A stretch of 64,000 nucleotides of DNA from Portibacter lacus (GTDB lineage: Bacteria; Bacteroidota; Bacteroidia; Chitinophagales; Saprospiraceae), in assembly GCF_021533215.1 (NCBI RefSeq), contig NZ_JAJNKA010000009.1, positions 124,001-188,000 of the forward strand, written 5' to 3'. The first letter of the stretch is position 1; each line of letters opens with the position of its first letter. Positions 54,193 through 64,000 of the stretch are shown here, one piece after another. The notes below the pieces were generated by a model, which was given only the letters and a program-made list of their open reading frames with translations, did no database searches and had not been told where the DNA came from. Both the position numbers and the translations under genes were made by a program.

Positions 54193-54225
54193 AAAAAGCC
54201 AGAATATTTATTCTGGCTTTTTTTA
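54193..54225. terminator. Bidirectional terminator between the basic protein and the sulfatase
   Basis: GCCAGAAT (54198-54205) pairs with ATTCTGGC (54210-54217), flanked by As on the left and Ts on the right. It can stop transcripts from both the small gene (plus) and the sulfatase (minus). Confidence 0.85.
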
Positions 54226-54299
54226 TTGAACGCTGTAAACCTACATATACTTATAATTCCTTAACCCTTAATACCCTTGGAGATTAGTAAATGTATTCT

Positions 54300-55787
54300 T
54301 TAATCTGCTTTAGATTGTAAATAACCCGATTGCTCAAATTTGAAAATATCAGAATCCGTTCTTACTGTTTTAAGAATTTCTTCCATATCTTTTATGATCT
54401 CTGGGTGTTCTGAAGCAACATTATTTTTTTCACCAATATCTTTGGATAAATCGTATAATTCTAAAGGCTTCTCAGGATCTCTTAGCACATTATACTTTAC
54501 CGCTTTCCAGTCTCCTTTTCTGATTGCTTGACGGCCGCCTTTTTCGTGGAATTCCCAATATAAATATTCGTGTTCTGCTTGTTCTGTTCCAGTTAATGTA
54601 GGCAAGAACGAAATTCCATCTATGTCTTCTTTGTTATCATAACCTGCTATTTCCGCGAAAGTAGGGAAGACATCCCAGAACGCAGAAACATGGTCTGATG
54701 TTGATTTAGCTTCCACATGTCCCGGCCATTTAACGATCATAGGAACTCTGATTCCACCTTCATATAGATCTCTTTTGCTTCCTTTAAGCGGGCCGTTACT
54801 GTCAAAGTATTTTGGATCTGCGCCACCTTCTGTGTGCGGGCCGTTATCAGAAGTGAAAATGATAATGGTATTATCTGCGATACCCAACTTTTCCACCTTG
54901 TCCATGATTTCTCCTACTTGAGTATCTAATAAATCGATCATTGCAGCAAATGCTGTATGTGTTTCTTCCTGTGATTCATATGGTCCTGTGCGGTAGGAAG
55001 GGCCGCTATCTGTTCCAATGTATTTTTTTTCTGGCAAGAATTTTCCACGATATTTTTCCATAAATTCCTCGGGTGCTGCTAATTCAGCATGAGGAATGAT
55101 AGATGCTACGAATAAGAAGAAAGGATTATCCTTGTTGTCTTCTATAAATTTTAATGTCTGATCATGGATAAGTGCTGGAGCGTATTCATTTTTTTGTTTA
55201 CCAGCATTTCCTTTCAGGCTTATAGAATCTCTGTCAGACCATAGATGATATGGATAATAATGATGCCCTAATCTTTGGCAATTATAGCCGTAGAACCGAT
55301 CGAAACCTTGGTTCATTGGATCTCCTTCTGATCTTGGGAATCCAAGGCCCCATTTTCCGAATGCTCCCGTTGTATATCCTACTTTCTTAAGCATTTCAGG
55401 AAGTAAGAAGGTGGAGTCAGGAATTGGATATTGGCCTTCTGGCATAATTTCTTTATTGCCTCTCACATAGGTGTGTCCAGTATGCAGTCCAGTCATTAAT
55501 GCCGATCTAGAAGGCGCACATACGGTACTTCCAGAATAATGCTGTGTAAATAACATGCCCTGACTTGCTAGTCGATCGATATTAGGAGTAGTAAATTTTT
55601 CCTGTCCGTAGCAGCTTAAGTCACCATATCCTAGATCATCTGCTAAGATGTAGATGATATTAGGTTGATTAAGTTTTAAACTCACATTATTGTCTGAATT
55701 ATTATGAGCACTATTTGCTGTGTTATTACAAGCAATAAAGAAGCAAGAACATACTGCAGTTAGGATTAAAAAGCTTATTCTTTTCAT
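54300..55787 (-). CDS. Sulfatase lipoprotein (type I, formylglycine-dependent)
   Basis: A 495-residue protein from ATG 55787. The frame extends 37 codons further up (to 55898), but only the 55787 start gives a lipoprotein signal (MKRISFLILTAVCSCFFIAC, lipobox Cys20). Metal-binding Asp50-Asp51 (ILADDLG) and Cys90 in VCAPSRSALMTG match the sulfatase site in which Cys is converted to formylglycine. The enzyme hydrolyses sulfate esters, here probably on a polysaccharide at the outer membrane or in the periplasm. The maturase needed for Cys activation is not in the window. It ends the susC-susD-sulfatase operon. Confidence 0.92.
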   Translation of the reverse strand: MKRISFLILTAVCSCFFIACNNTANSAHNNSDNNVSLKLNQPNIIYILADDLGYGDLSCYGQEKFTTPNIDRLASQGMLFTQHYSGSTVCAPSRSALMTGLHTGHTYVRGNKEIMPEGQYPIPDSTFLLPEMLKKVGYTTGAFGKWGLGFPRSEGDPMNQGFDRFYGYNCQRLGHHYYPYHLWSDRDSISLKGNAGKQKNEYAPALIHDQTLKFIEDNKDNPFFLFVASIIPHAELAAPEEFMEKYRGKFLPEKKYIGTDSGPSYRTGPYESQEETHTAFAAMIDLLDTQVGEIMDKVEKLGIADNTIIIFTSDNGPHTEGGADPKYFDSNGPLKGSKRDLYEGGIRVPMIVKWPGHVEAKSTSDHVSAFWDVFPTFAEIAGYDNKEDIDGISFLPTLTGTEQAEHEYLYWEFHEKGGRQAIRKGDWKAVKYNVLRDPEKPLELYDLSKDIGEKNNVASEHPEIIKDMEEILKTVRTDSDIFKFEQSGYLQSKAD

Positions 55788-55904
55788 AAAGTGTTTTGTA
55801 CGAGGTAAAAAATGGCAAGAACTCTTAAAATAACAGTTATAAAGCCCCGTTGTAAATTTAAGAGCACTTGCCAGTTGACAAAAATATAGAAATCTCACTT
55901 TCTT

Positions 55905-57458
55905 TTATCTGTATCCATTATTCGTTGGATCGGAATCCAGTAAATTAGGATTTAATTCTATTTCAGCTAGTGGAATCGGCCAGTGTATATGATGCGGTTT
56001 AATATTTGACGCTGGATTGTTCCAAGCACGCTGTTCAGTAGTTTGAATGGTTTCTACCAATATGCCCCACCTGATCAAGTCCATCTTTCTATGTCCCTCT
56101 GCACTTAACTCATATTTTCTTTCATTTCGGAGTGCAATATTAAATTGATCCTTACTCATTCCGGACCAAGGTTTGTCTGGTTCGAAAGCTCTCGCTCTTA
56201 CTGCATTCACATAGCTATATGCTCCTTCTGGACCATTCAAGTTGTTTTCTGCTTCAGCAGCCATCAGGTAAGTATCCGCCAATCTGAAAACGATGTAATT
56301 TTCTGGGTGATTTCCACGTAATGAGTGTTCTTGATCAAGGTTCCAGTTTTTTCTAAAGTATGGATGAGTTAATTGGAAACCTAAATGTTCCGTTACAATC
56401 GTCGCATCATATCTCATATCTCCATCTTCCCAGTTTTCTTGTCTAGCGATTTCTGGAAGTGGAACAGACCATCCATAACCGGTCATGTCTTCATTTTGTT
56501 CTTTTAACAAGGCTTGGAATAACTCGAGGTTAGAAGGTGTGCCATCTCCTCCTGGTCTTGCATTTCTATTCGCTGGTTCATCTCTGATTCTTGGATTGTA
56601 ATCATCAGTTCTTTTTGATTGAAAATTGCCATTCACGGCATTAGAAGTGAAATCTACAGCCCATATGTGTTCATCATTGTATTGATTAGCAGGATCTGAT
56701 TGATCGAAAACATCAGCATAATGATCTAAAAGAACATGAGGTGAATTGTTTATTACATCATCACAAGCAGCTTTGGTCTGCGCCCATTCTTCATCAAGAA
56801 TATGGAATTTCGCTTTTAACATGGCAGCAGCCCACTTCGTAGGTCTCCCAAGATCAGAACCTGAATAAGAAACTGGTAGCAGAGAATATGCTCGTTCTAG
56901 ATCAGTTTTCATATCGGATTTGATTAAGTTTTGATCAGTTCTACCGATTACCGATAATTCTTCTACAGAAAGTAATTCTCTGAAGTAAGGAACATCCCCC
57001 CATATATTGGTTAAGTGGTAGTAAGCCAAGGACCTTAAGAATAAGATTTCACCTACAGCTTGTTTTTGTACACCATCAGAAATTTTATCATTTCCATCTA
57101 TTGAATTTAAAAAAAGACTTGAATTTCTAGCTAAGGAATACAGAACAGACCAAGTTCCATTGCCATCTGCAACACCTTCTGCCACATAGTAATTAAATAT
57201 AGTTCCGTTTACATTTCGACTAGGACCATTTTCGTCCGTTCCATTTTGATAGAAATTATCTAATCCTCTAGTCGTGTAAGTATTAGTGCTATGAAGAAGA
57301 TTATATAAGCCATTAACTGCTAGTTGTGCCTCTCCATCATTATTGAAGAAGTTGTCTGTAGTGATACCAGATCTAAAGTCTTCTTCTAGAAACTTGTCGC
57401 ATCCAGCTATGGAGAAACCTAGAATAAACAGTATGATTATTGATTTTATATTTTTCAT
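55905..57458 (-). CDS. SusD/RagB-family glycan-binding lipoprotein
   Basis: A 517-residue protein from ATG 57458; an upstream extension to 57539 overlaps susC and is unlikely. The signal MKNIKSIIILFILGFSIAGC ends in a lipobox Cys20. Typical SusD features are the N-terminal CDKFLEEDF, repeated TPR-like helices (LRSLAYYHLTNIWGDVPY) and the C-terminal RNERKYELSAEGHRKMDLIRWG. It binds oligosaccharide at the cell surface and closes over SusC. It starts 20 bases after the susC stop and is followed by the sulfatase. Confidence 0.94.
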   Translation of the reverse strand: MKNIKSIIILFILGFSIAGCDKFLEEDFRSGITTDNFFNNDGEAQLAVNGLYNLLHSTNTYTTRGLDNFYQNGTDENGPSRNVNGTIFNYYVAEGVADGNGTWSVLYSLARNSSLFLNSIDGNDKISDGVQKQAVGEILFLRSLAYYHLTNIWGDVPYFRELLSVEELSVIGRTDQNLIKSDMKTDLERAYSLLPVSYSGSDLGRPTKWAAAMLKAKFHILDEEWAQTKAACDDVINNSPHVLLDHYADVFDQSDPANQYNDEHIWAVDFTSNAVNGNFQSKRTDDYNPRIRDEPANRNARPGGDGTPSNLELFQALLKEQNEDMTGYGWSVPLPEIARQENWEDGDMRYDATIVTEHLGFQLTHPYFRKNWNLDQEHSLRGNHPENYIVFRLADTYLMAAEAENNLNGPEGAYSYVNAVRARAFEPDKPWSGMSKDQFNIALRNERKYELSAEGHRKMDLIRWGILVETIQTTEQRAWNNPASNIKPHHIHWPIPLAEIELNPNLLDSDPTNNGYR

Positions 57459-57477
57459 TTTTTTCAATTTAGATTTT

Positions 57478-60400
57478 TTAGAATTTTGCATTGACGCCCA
57501 TTGTGAAAGATCTTGCGTAGGGATATTGTCCCGTCGCAACTCCTTGCTCTAATGAAGATCCGTAATTACTTACTTCCGGGTCACCTAAGGTGAAATTTGT
57601 CAATAAGAATAGGTTGTTTCCAGTTACATATACTTGCAAGCTTTGGAAAACGCTACTTGCTCCTCTGCCTATCATAGGGAAGTCATATCCTAAGGTCAAT
57701 GCTTTAAGTCTCAGGTGAGAGCCATCTTCTATACCCAAAGTACTATTCGGATTGAATAAACTAGTAGAAGTACCTGCTCTTCCGATATCCGATGTTTCGT
57801 TTACACCTTGAATCCATCGATCGAGCACTGCTGGAAAAATATTCTGATCACCTCTACCGAATAAGTGTGTTTGGTTTCTTCCATTGTAAATGTCATTGCC
57901 ATATACACCTTGAAGAAATACATCAAGAGATAATCCTTTATAGCTAAAGGTATTTCTAAACCCTCCATAGAACGTTGGTTCAGGACTTCCGATGACGACA
58001 AAGTCTTCACTATTGATTACACCATTTCCATCAACATCAACATATCTAGGACTTCCTAAGAATGACTTGCCTTTCGTCCCATCTTCATCTATTTCAGCTG
58101 TTGTTTTATAAGTGCCAAGGTAGGTTGCTCCGACAAAAACTGGCACACCGTATCCTGGAATTAATCGCACTCCGTTTCCTCCCTGATTCGTAGGTTGTCT
58201 AAGATTGATAAACTCATCTCCGCCTAATTCTAACACAACATTTCTATTCCCTGATAATGTCAATTGGCTTTCCCACTTGAAATCGCCTTTAGCAAGATTA
58301 AAAGATCTGAGGCTGAATTCTAAGCCTCTATTTTGGATAGAACCAATGTTCTGCAATTGCGTACCACCCGCTGTATTAGGAAGTGGCTTAGAAAGAAGCA
58401 AGTCTTTCGTTGTTTTCTGATACCAATCTAGCTCCATAATGATTCTATCTTGGAAAAGACCTAATTCAAGACCTAAATCTATTTGCTCTGTGGTCTCCCA
58501 ACTTAAATCTTTACTCGGTAATGAACCAATTAAGACTCCATTTACTAAGGTTTCATTAAAGTAAGTATTCGTATTGTTAAACTTGGCAATAGAATTATAG
58601 ACACCTACACCTTGCTGGCCAACTTGTCCAATACTACCTCTGAATTTCAATCTGTTAATGGCATTGTTTCCACTAAGAAATGATTCTTCATGTATGTTCC
58701 AAGCAAATCCAACTGAAGGAAAGAAAGCATATTTGTTTCCATCTTCGAAAACAGATGAACCATCTCTTCTAGCTGCAAAAGTTAATAAGTATTTGCTATT
58801 AAAACTATAGTTAATCCTTGCGAATGAAGATACAAATGTTCGTTGTGAATAACCTGACCCTATACTAAAGGTTTCAGGATCAGATCCGAAACTTAGGTTG
58901 TTAAATTGTACAACATCATTCGGATATCCAGTAGCATTTGCACTAAATGATTCTGTCTTATTTTTCTGAAATGAAAATCCACCTAAGATGTCCAGTTTGT
59001 GAGTTGGCCCAAGCGGGATTTTATAACTAATTGTATTTTCATTTAATAGACTCTGGTAGTCAGAATAGGCAATAGATGCATATCCACCTGAACCAGATAA
59101 AATCCTTTCTGGTAGCGCGCCAGGTAAGTAGTCATTGTTTTTAGTCTTATCTAATTGTGTTCCTACATTTGTTTTAAGTAATAAACCTTCTAATGGTTCG
59201 AAAGACAAGTAAGCATTTCCTGTAATATTATTAGATAAGGTATGATCTACTCTTAGATCTATATCTGCAATAGGATTTCTTTGGCTACCGGAAGTAATAG
59301 GATTCGTACCTGTGTAATTACCGTCTTCATCATACACCGTCCTAACCGGTAGAACACCTCCTATTATAAAACCATAGTCAGTTTTGCTATTTTCTCTTCG
59401 GTAATTAGCAACATTTAGACGGATTCCAGTCTTTAGTTTTTTGTTAATATTGACATCAAAATTAGACCTGAATTGATAACGTTCTATTCCGCTTCCCTGA
59501 ATGATACCTTCTTGATCGAATCTGTTAAAGGAAAGATAGTAATTTGTGTTTTGGCTATTACCAGCGATGGATAGATCCGTGTTGATTGCTGTTCCGGTTT
59601 GAGTTATTAAGTCTAACCAATCAGTGTTCGCAGCACTTGAAGGATCTTCTATAGCAAGTGGGAGGGAAGTATCTGTAAAGCCATATCCCTCTGGACCTGG
59701 AACAAACTGACCAGACTCATTTATGTAATCTGCATATCCTTCACCACCTAATATTTCCACTGGATTAGCAACATTCTGAGTAGAATAATATTGGTTAAAG
59801 GAAATTTGAGGTTTCCCTGTTTTTACTCCAGAACCGTTTTTCGTAGTAATAATAATGACTCCAGCAGCTCCTCTTGTACCATAGATGGCTAGCGCGGTAG
59901 CATCTTTCAGTATCTCGATACTTTCTACATCATTCGCATTTATATTATTAAGATCGAAACCAGACCCAGAAACAAATCCATCGATTACAAATAGAGGATT
60001 ATTTTCTCCATTAATGGAATTAGTTCCTCGAATTCGAATGGTTGCTGCAGCACCTGGGGCACCATTTTGTGAAGTAACTTCTACACCACTGGCTCGACCT
60101 TGTAAAGATTGGTCAAGTCTTACAACTGGCTGGTTTTTTAATTGATCACCTTTAATAGAAGAGACACTTGAAACTAAATCTTTCTTAGCAGTAACACCAT
60201 ATCCGATGACAACTACCTCATCAAGGACTTCCGTGTTTTCTTCAAGTATTATGGAAAGTTGTGTCTGTGTGCCTATTACAACTTCTTGGTCACTGTAACC
60301 GATGTAAGAAAAAACAAGGGTCTGATCTTCGCTAGCGGCTATATTAAAAGAGCCATCTATATCAGTTGTTGTTCCCACATTTGTCCCTTTGATAATAATG

Positions 60401-60531
60401 GTCGCTCCGATAATGGGTTCGTCATTTGCACTTGTGACTTTCCCTGAAATCTCGGACTGAGCATTTGAGACAAAAGCGTTAAAACAGATAATTGCGAGTA
60501 CAAATATCCAGTTTTTAATTTTGTTTTGCAT
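57478..60531 (-). CDS. SusC/RagA-family TonB-dependent receptor
   Basis: A 1,017-residue outer-membrane transporter from ATG 60531; the longer frame to 60576 lacks a good signal. The signal peptide (cleavage near VSNAQ) is followed by a carboxypeptidase-like domain (SGKVTSANDEPIIGATIIIKG, about 28-110), the TonB-box region DEVVVIGYG and the plug with RIRGTNSINGENNPLFVIDGF. The rest is a 22-strand barrel ending in GVNAKF. It imports oligosaccharides with energy from TonB. It pairs with the SusD gene and is divergent from the sensor kinase at 60851. Confidence 0.95.
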   Translation of the reverse strand: MQNKIKNWIFVLAIICFNAFVSNAQSEISGKVTSANDEPIIGATIIIKGTNVGTTTDIDGSFNIAASEDQTLVFSYIGYSDQEVVIGTQTQLSIILEENTEVLDEVVVIGYGVTAKKDLVSSVSSIKGDQLKNQPVVRLDQSLQGRASGVEVTSQNGAPGAAATIRIRGTNSINGENNPLFVIDGFVSGSGFDLNNINANDVESIEILKDATALAIYGTRGAAGVIIITTKNGSGVKTGKPQISFNQYYSTQNVANPVEILGGEGYADYINESGQFVPGPEGYGFTDTSLPLAIEDPSSAANTDWLDLITQTGTAINTDLSIAGNSQNTNYYLSFNRFDQEGIIQGSGIERYQFRSNFDVNINKKLKTGIRLNVANYRRENSKTDYGFIIGGVLPVRTVYDEDGNYTGTNPITSGSQRNPIADIDLRVDHTLSNNITGNAYLSFEPLEGLLLKTNVGTQLDKTKNNDYLPGALPERILSGSGGYASIAYSDYQSLLNENTISYKIPLGPTHKLDILGGFSFQKNKTESFSANATGYPNDVVQFNNLSFGSDPETFSIGSGYSQRTFVSSFARINYSFNSKYLLTFAARRDGSSVFEDGNKYAFFPSVGFAWNIHEESFLSGNNAINRLKFRGSIGQVGQQGVGVYNSIAKFNNTNTYFNETLVNGVLIGSLPSKDLSWETTEQIDLGLELGLFQDRIIMELDWYQKTTKDLLLSKPLPNTAGGTQLQNIGSIQNRGLEFSLRSFNLAKGDFKWESQLTLSGNRNVVLELGGDEFINLRQPTNQGGNGVRLIPGYGVPVFVGATYLGTYKTTAEIDEDGTKGKSFLGSPRYVDVDGNGVINSEDFVVIGSPEPTFYGGFRNTFSYKGLSLDVFLQGVYGNDIYNGRNQTHLFGRGDQNIFPAVLDRWIQGVNETSDIGRAGTSTSLFNPNSTLGIEDGSHLRLKALTLGYDFPMIGRGASSVFQSLQVYVTGNNLFLLTNFTLGDPEVSNYGSSLEQGVATGQYPYARSFTMGVNAKF

Positions 60532-60598
60532 AATTGTAAGAGTTTTGGATTTGAAATTTAATTCCATGATTAACAATAAGTATCACATTATTATATGG

Positions 60599-60606
60599 CA
60601 AATTTA
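60599..60606 (-). promoter_or_regulatory. -7-like element upstream of susC
   Basis: On the minus strand TAAATTTG matches TAnnTTTG exactly, 68 bases before the susC start. No TTG lies at the standard -33 spacing. The region to 60850 is the divergent control region of the glycan locus and holds no gene. Confidence 0.4.
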
Positions 60607-60850
60607 CCTACGGCATAATTAAATTTTGTCTCAATCTTTGTATAAAAATGTTGCAAATGAGATTTTATATGCACTATTTCTTTGAAACACGAACTAATGA
60701 TGCCATTTTTATGGGGTGATCAGGAAGGAGCCTTATAAAGTAATGTAAGATTGGATTTTAAGTCAAAACGAATTTTATTTGCTCGTGGGAGGAATTTCAA
60801 TTACATGGCATTTCTACAAAAAAATGATATTTAAGGAATAAAAATAACGG

Positions 60851-63800
60851 ATGCGAATTATTAAATGTGGTGTTCTAATTTTTGTATTGTTGTTTATTTA
60901 CTGTGGCAGCAATGCACAGAAAAGTAGCATTAGCATTTCAGATTTTGATTATCCTGGATTTCCATATCATCAATCGATCGTTTGTGTTTTCGAAGATTCA
61001 GAAGGATTATTATGGATAGGGACTAATTCAGGTCTTTACCAATATGATGGAAATAAAGTCAGGCATTTTCAGTATGATGTTTTTGACCCAACCAGCATTC
61101 CTAATAATTCGGTTAAGCACATTTATGAAGACCGAGAAAAAAATCTTTGGATAGGGACTGAAAGTTACTTAGTCAGGTATTCTAGAAGAAAAGATGCATT
61201 CTATAGTTATTTTAAAGGACAGGTTTTTTCGTTCCTAGAAATCAGTAGTTATGGTAATATTCAAGCTGTGAGTCAAAGAAGTGTGCTGCTGGATATTAAA
61301 TCTGAATCGCTGCTAGATCATATAGAAGTTGATACTTTATTCAATGCTAAAAAGCTTAGCGGAGAGAAGCTACTCATTAATGAAGTTAAAACCGATGAAT
61401 TTGATCGCATATGGGTTGCCACTAATAGAGGATTGTTCTTTTTAGATCAGTCGAAATTGAAATCAGTGGGACTTGACTTTTCAGTTGATCATATATTGAT
61501 GTCATCAGATCAATTAATGTGGCTGTGCTCAGAGGATCAGTTGTATAAGGTTTCATATACTAATTCTTCCCATGAAATCAATGTGCTTAAGAAATTTGAC
61601 CTATCCGAAAATGACCAAGATGGATTAAGTCAGATTTCAGCTATTCTAGAAAGAAAGGATAATAGTATATGGGTTAGTTCGAATAAAGGACTTTTCAGAA
61701 GTGTTATAACGAATGGGCAATTTCGGTTTGAAAAGTTAGACTTGAATATCGGTAGCACTCCTATTAACTGCTTTGTTGAAGACCAAAATGGTAATTTATG
61801 GATCGGGACGCAAAAAGGGCTGAAGAAATATGTCCGAAATGCTTCAGTGTTTAATATGGTAGCTTTAGAGCATTTTGATCCAAGTTTGCATGATGCTAAT
61901 GTTTCATCTCTTTATTACGATGACCAAGATAATCTATGGATAGCCCTGTACTTAGATAAAATTTCAAAATTTAATACTATATCAAAGAAGAGCTTGGCGA
62001 CGTATCCAGTAGATGATATCGTCTATAAAATAAAACCTAGTTTGCAGAAAGGGAAGTATTGGACAATTTCAGATATGGCCATTGGTCAGATAGATAATAC
62101 TTCGAATGATCAACCAGAAATCACAACATTTAGCCCGCTGGGTCATAGAGTAGATGATTTTCTAGAAATAAATTCTGATGAATTTTGGATTGGGTTTTGG
62201 GGTGTGGGAATTCAGATTAAAGATGACTTGAAGGCCATTTCAGAATTCAAGAAAGAGGTCGTTGAAAAAACGAAGGGGGCTTACATCAGTTTTACATATC
62301 GGGATAAAAAGGGAATAATTTGGGTAGGAACGCGTGGTAAAGGACTTTATCAAGTTAATGTCGAAAAGAAAGAAATTACCCAATTTCTTCCTGACTTAGA
62401 GATCGGCATTACCTCTAATGCCTTCTTGAGTTATTGTGAAGATTTTTATGGTGATATGTGGTTCGGGACAAGAGGTGGCGGACTAATATACTACGAGCGA
62501 GAGAAGAATGTTTTTACATCATATACTGTTAAAGAGGGGATGCCTTCTAACACGGTTTCTTCTTTAGAACAAGATCATAGGAATAATATTTGGATGAGCA
62601 CGCAGAATGGGATTGCTCGGCTCTCCTTCGATGATAAGTCTATTGCTAGTTTCGGAAATATAAATGGTCTAGAAGTTACACAATTCAACTTTAATTCAAG
62701 TACGAAGTCTATTGATAGTGAGAAGATTTACTTTGGATTTAGAGGTGGTTTTTATGAGATTATATGTGATAATTATGTAGAAAACACTCTCGTTCCTATT
62801 ACTAGAATTAGTTCGTTAAAAATTTACGGAAATGAATCCCAGCGCAACCAGAAAGAATTTGATTTTGCTTCTGATAGTGAGCAAGAAGAGATAAGCCTAC
62901 CTTATAATCAAAATGATATATCGATAGAATTTTCTTCCTCGGATCTTAGTGCTCCCGCTAAAAATCTATATGCATACCAATTAGAAGGTGTTAATAATTA
63001 CTGGATTTTTCCAACAGATAATACACATAAAGCAGATTATTTTGATCTGAGTCCAGGCGAGTATACATTTAAAGTAAAAAGTACGAATAGTGATGGTCTC
63101 TGGAATGATGTTCCTACTACATTGAAGATTAAAATTACACCACCATTTTGGTTAAGCTGGTGGGCTTGTGTTTTTTACGTGCTGTGTGGAATTGGTCTAT
63201 TATATGGTTTTTATATTGCCTATCGGAGATGGTATACCCTGAAAAAGAACTTACTGAAAACAAGGGTTTCCAGAGAAAAAGATAATCAGTTTCATAATAT
63301 GAGGATGGTATTTTTTACAGATATCGCACATGAGCTGAGAACACCACTTACGCTTATCCTAAGTTCAATGGAACACTTTATTTCTAAGAATAAAGGAGAC
63401 GGAAATCATAAGAATAGATCTAGAATATTTAATAATGCAAACAAAATGAAGCATCTGATTAATCAGATAATGGATATCAGAAAGCACAGTGAGGGAGAAT
63501 TCAAACTTCAAGTTAAAAAATGCAATGCAGTTCAAGTGATCAAGACCATTCAAGCTAATTTTTCTGACCTTGCACGAATTAATAAAGTTGCCTTGACCTT
63601 TCATGCCGATAAGGAGGAGATTGTTTCTTTTATTGATTTAGCAATTCTTGAGAAAATCGTTAATAATATATTGTCAAATGCATTAAAACATACTCCGGCA
63701 AATGGAAAAATTGAGATTCATCTATCTGAAGTAAAAATTGACCTGGAAAATTTGCCTTCTCCTGAATTAAAAGAAGGAAGATATCTGAGATGTATTGTAA

Positions 63801-64000
63801 GAGATTCTGGCGTGGGAATGAATGAGGTTGATTTGCAACATATTTTCAATCGGTACTACCAAGCTAAAGATGAGCCAGTCGCTCAAATGAAAGGCACCGG
63901 AATAGGGATGGAATTGGTAAGTAAATTAGTGAGATTGCATCTTGGACATATAAAAGCGGACAGTCGAGTTAATGAATTTACAGAATTTACCATTTGGTTA
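60851..64000 (+). CDS. Propeller-type sensor histidine kinase (HTCS-like), partial at window end
   Basis: An open frame of 1,050 codons from ATG 60851 to the window end. A signal peptide (about 1-24) is followed by two-component propeller repeats (LWIGTNSGLYQYDG, LWIGTESYLVRY, LWIGTQKGLKKY and others), a Y_Y_Y domain (about 690-755) and a membrane span (about 767-795). Then comes HisKA with FFTDIAHELRTPLTLIL (His827) and HATPase (NNILSNALKHTP, DSGVGMNE, GTGIGMELV). The layout is that of hybrid two-component systems which sense oligosaccharides and activate SusC/D loci; the receiver and AraC-type domain, if present, would lie beyond 64000. It is divergent from susC and is its likely regulator. 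Confidence 0.93.
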   Translation, partial: MRIIKCGVLIFVLLFIYCGSNAQKSSISISDFDYPGFPYHQSIVCVFEDSEGLLWIGTNSGLYQYDGNKVRHFQYDVFDPTSIPNNSVKHIYEDREKNLWIGTESYLVRYSRRKDAFYSYFKGQVFSFLEISSYGNIQAVSQRSVLLDIKSESLLDHIEVDTLFNAKKLSGEKLLINEVKTDEFDRIWVATNRGLFFLDQSKLKSVGLDFSVDHILMSSDQLMWLCSEDQLYKVSYTNSSHEINVLKKFDLSENDQDGLSQISAILERKDNSIWVSSNKGLFRSVITNGQFRFEKLDLNIGSTPINCFVEDQNGNLWIGTQKGLKKYVRNASVFNMVALEHFDPSLHDANVSSLYYDDQDNLWIALYLDKISKFNTISKKSLATYPVDDIVYKIKPSLQKGKYWTISDMAIGQIDNTSNDQPEITTFSPLGHRVDDFLEINSDEFWIGFWGVGIQIKDDLKAISEFKKEVVEKTKGAYISFTYRDKKGIIWVGTRGKGLYQVNVEKKEITQFLPDLEIGITSNAFLSYCEDFYGDMWFGTRGGGLIYYEREKNVFTSYTVKEGMPSNTVSSLEQDHRNNIWMSTQNGIARLSFDDKSIASFGNINGLEVTQFNFNSSTKSIDSEKIYFGFRGGFYEIICDNYVENTLVPITRISSLKIYGNESQRNQKEFDFASDSEQEEISLPYNQNDISIEFSSSDLSAPAKNLYAYQLEGVNNYWIFPTDNTHKADYFDLSPGEYTFKVKSTNSDGLWNDVPTTLKIKITPPFWLSWWACVFYVLCGIGLLYGFYIAYRRWYTLKKNLLKTRVSREKDNQFHNMRMVFFTDIAHELRTPLTLILSSMEHFISKNKGDGNHKNRSRIFNNANKMKHLINQIMDIRKHSEGEFKLQVKKCNAVQVIKTIQANFSDLARINKVALTFHADKEEIVSFIDLAILEKIVNNILSNALKHTPANGKIEIHLSEVKIDLENLPSPELKEGRYLRCIVRDSGVGMNEVDLQHIFNRYYQAKDEPVAQMKGTGIGMELVSKLVRLHLGHIKADSRVNEFTEFTIWL

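Noticed and set aside
57459-57539. Upstream extension of the SusD frame
   Set aside because: It overlaps the end of susC and precedes a clear lipoprotein signal peptide starting at 57458.

Overview
The window is AT-rich chromosomal DNA of a Bacteroidota bacterium. Evidence: three proteins end in type IX secretion (T9SS) sorting tails, there is a SusC/SusD pair, promoters look like the Bacteroidota type (TAnnTTTG at -7), and the cbb3 oxidase is the CcoN-CcoO fusion type. The very long DUF11/HYR-type surface protein and the exosortase trio would fit a marine Saprospiria- or Cytophagia-like organism, but I cannot place it more finely.

Layout. 1-598: edge-truncated fatty-acid desaturase. 1518-3320: long-chain acyl-CoA dehydrogenase behind a palindrome-marked promoter. 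3436-4822 (minus): exosortase-family protein with two membrane partners. 4959-5999 (minus): receiver domain fused to a Crp/FNR protein. 6168-9972 (plus): four two-CBS-domain proteins, a small outer-membrane barrel and a double universal-stress protein. 10364-18932 (minus): complete cbb3 cytochrome oxidase and assembly cluster, including ccoS and a 37-residue membrane ORF that are both short. 19327-20550 (minus): PAS histidine kinase with FixL-like heme-pocket residues. 20654-22410: cysE and cysM. 22732-24475: HPPD and a MarR regulator. 24651-26959: Lrp regulator, DinB/enoyl-CoA hydratase fusion, AhpD-like protein. 27429-28575: intact tRNA-Pro(UGG) preceded by two broken tRNA copies and followed by two intact and one truncated GIY-YIG gene copies, each in exact tandem repeats. 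29009-53886: three secreted T9SS proteins, including a 6,517-codon ORF with 18 DUF11 modules. 54011-54187: lysine-rich small protein. 54300-64000: sulfatase, SusD, SusC and a divergent sensor kinase, i.e. a polysaccharide-utilisation locus probably for a sulfated glycan.

How it works together. The central block (about 5.0-20.5 kb) reads as an oxygen-limitation module. A FixL-like kinase and a receiver-Crp/FNR fusion (FixJ input plus FixK output in one chain) flank the cbb3 oxidase and the CBS/Usp genes. TGAT-N4-ATCA boxes of FNR/FixK type lie upstream of the CBS genes, upstream of ccoS-ccoNO, and three times in tandem upstream of ccoI. In four places the box centre sits exactly 29.5 bp from a promoter-like -7 element. 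One of these points away from any protein gene, towards a possible small RNA. This regulatory circuit and the tRNA/GIY-YIG repeat region are the most interesting parts of the window.
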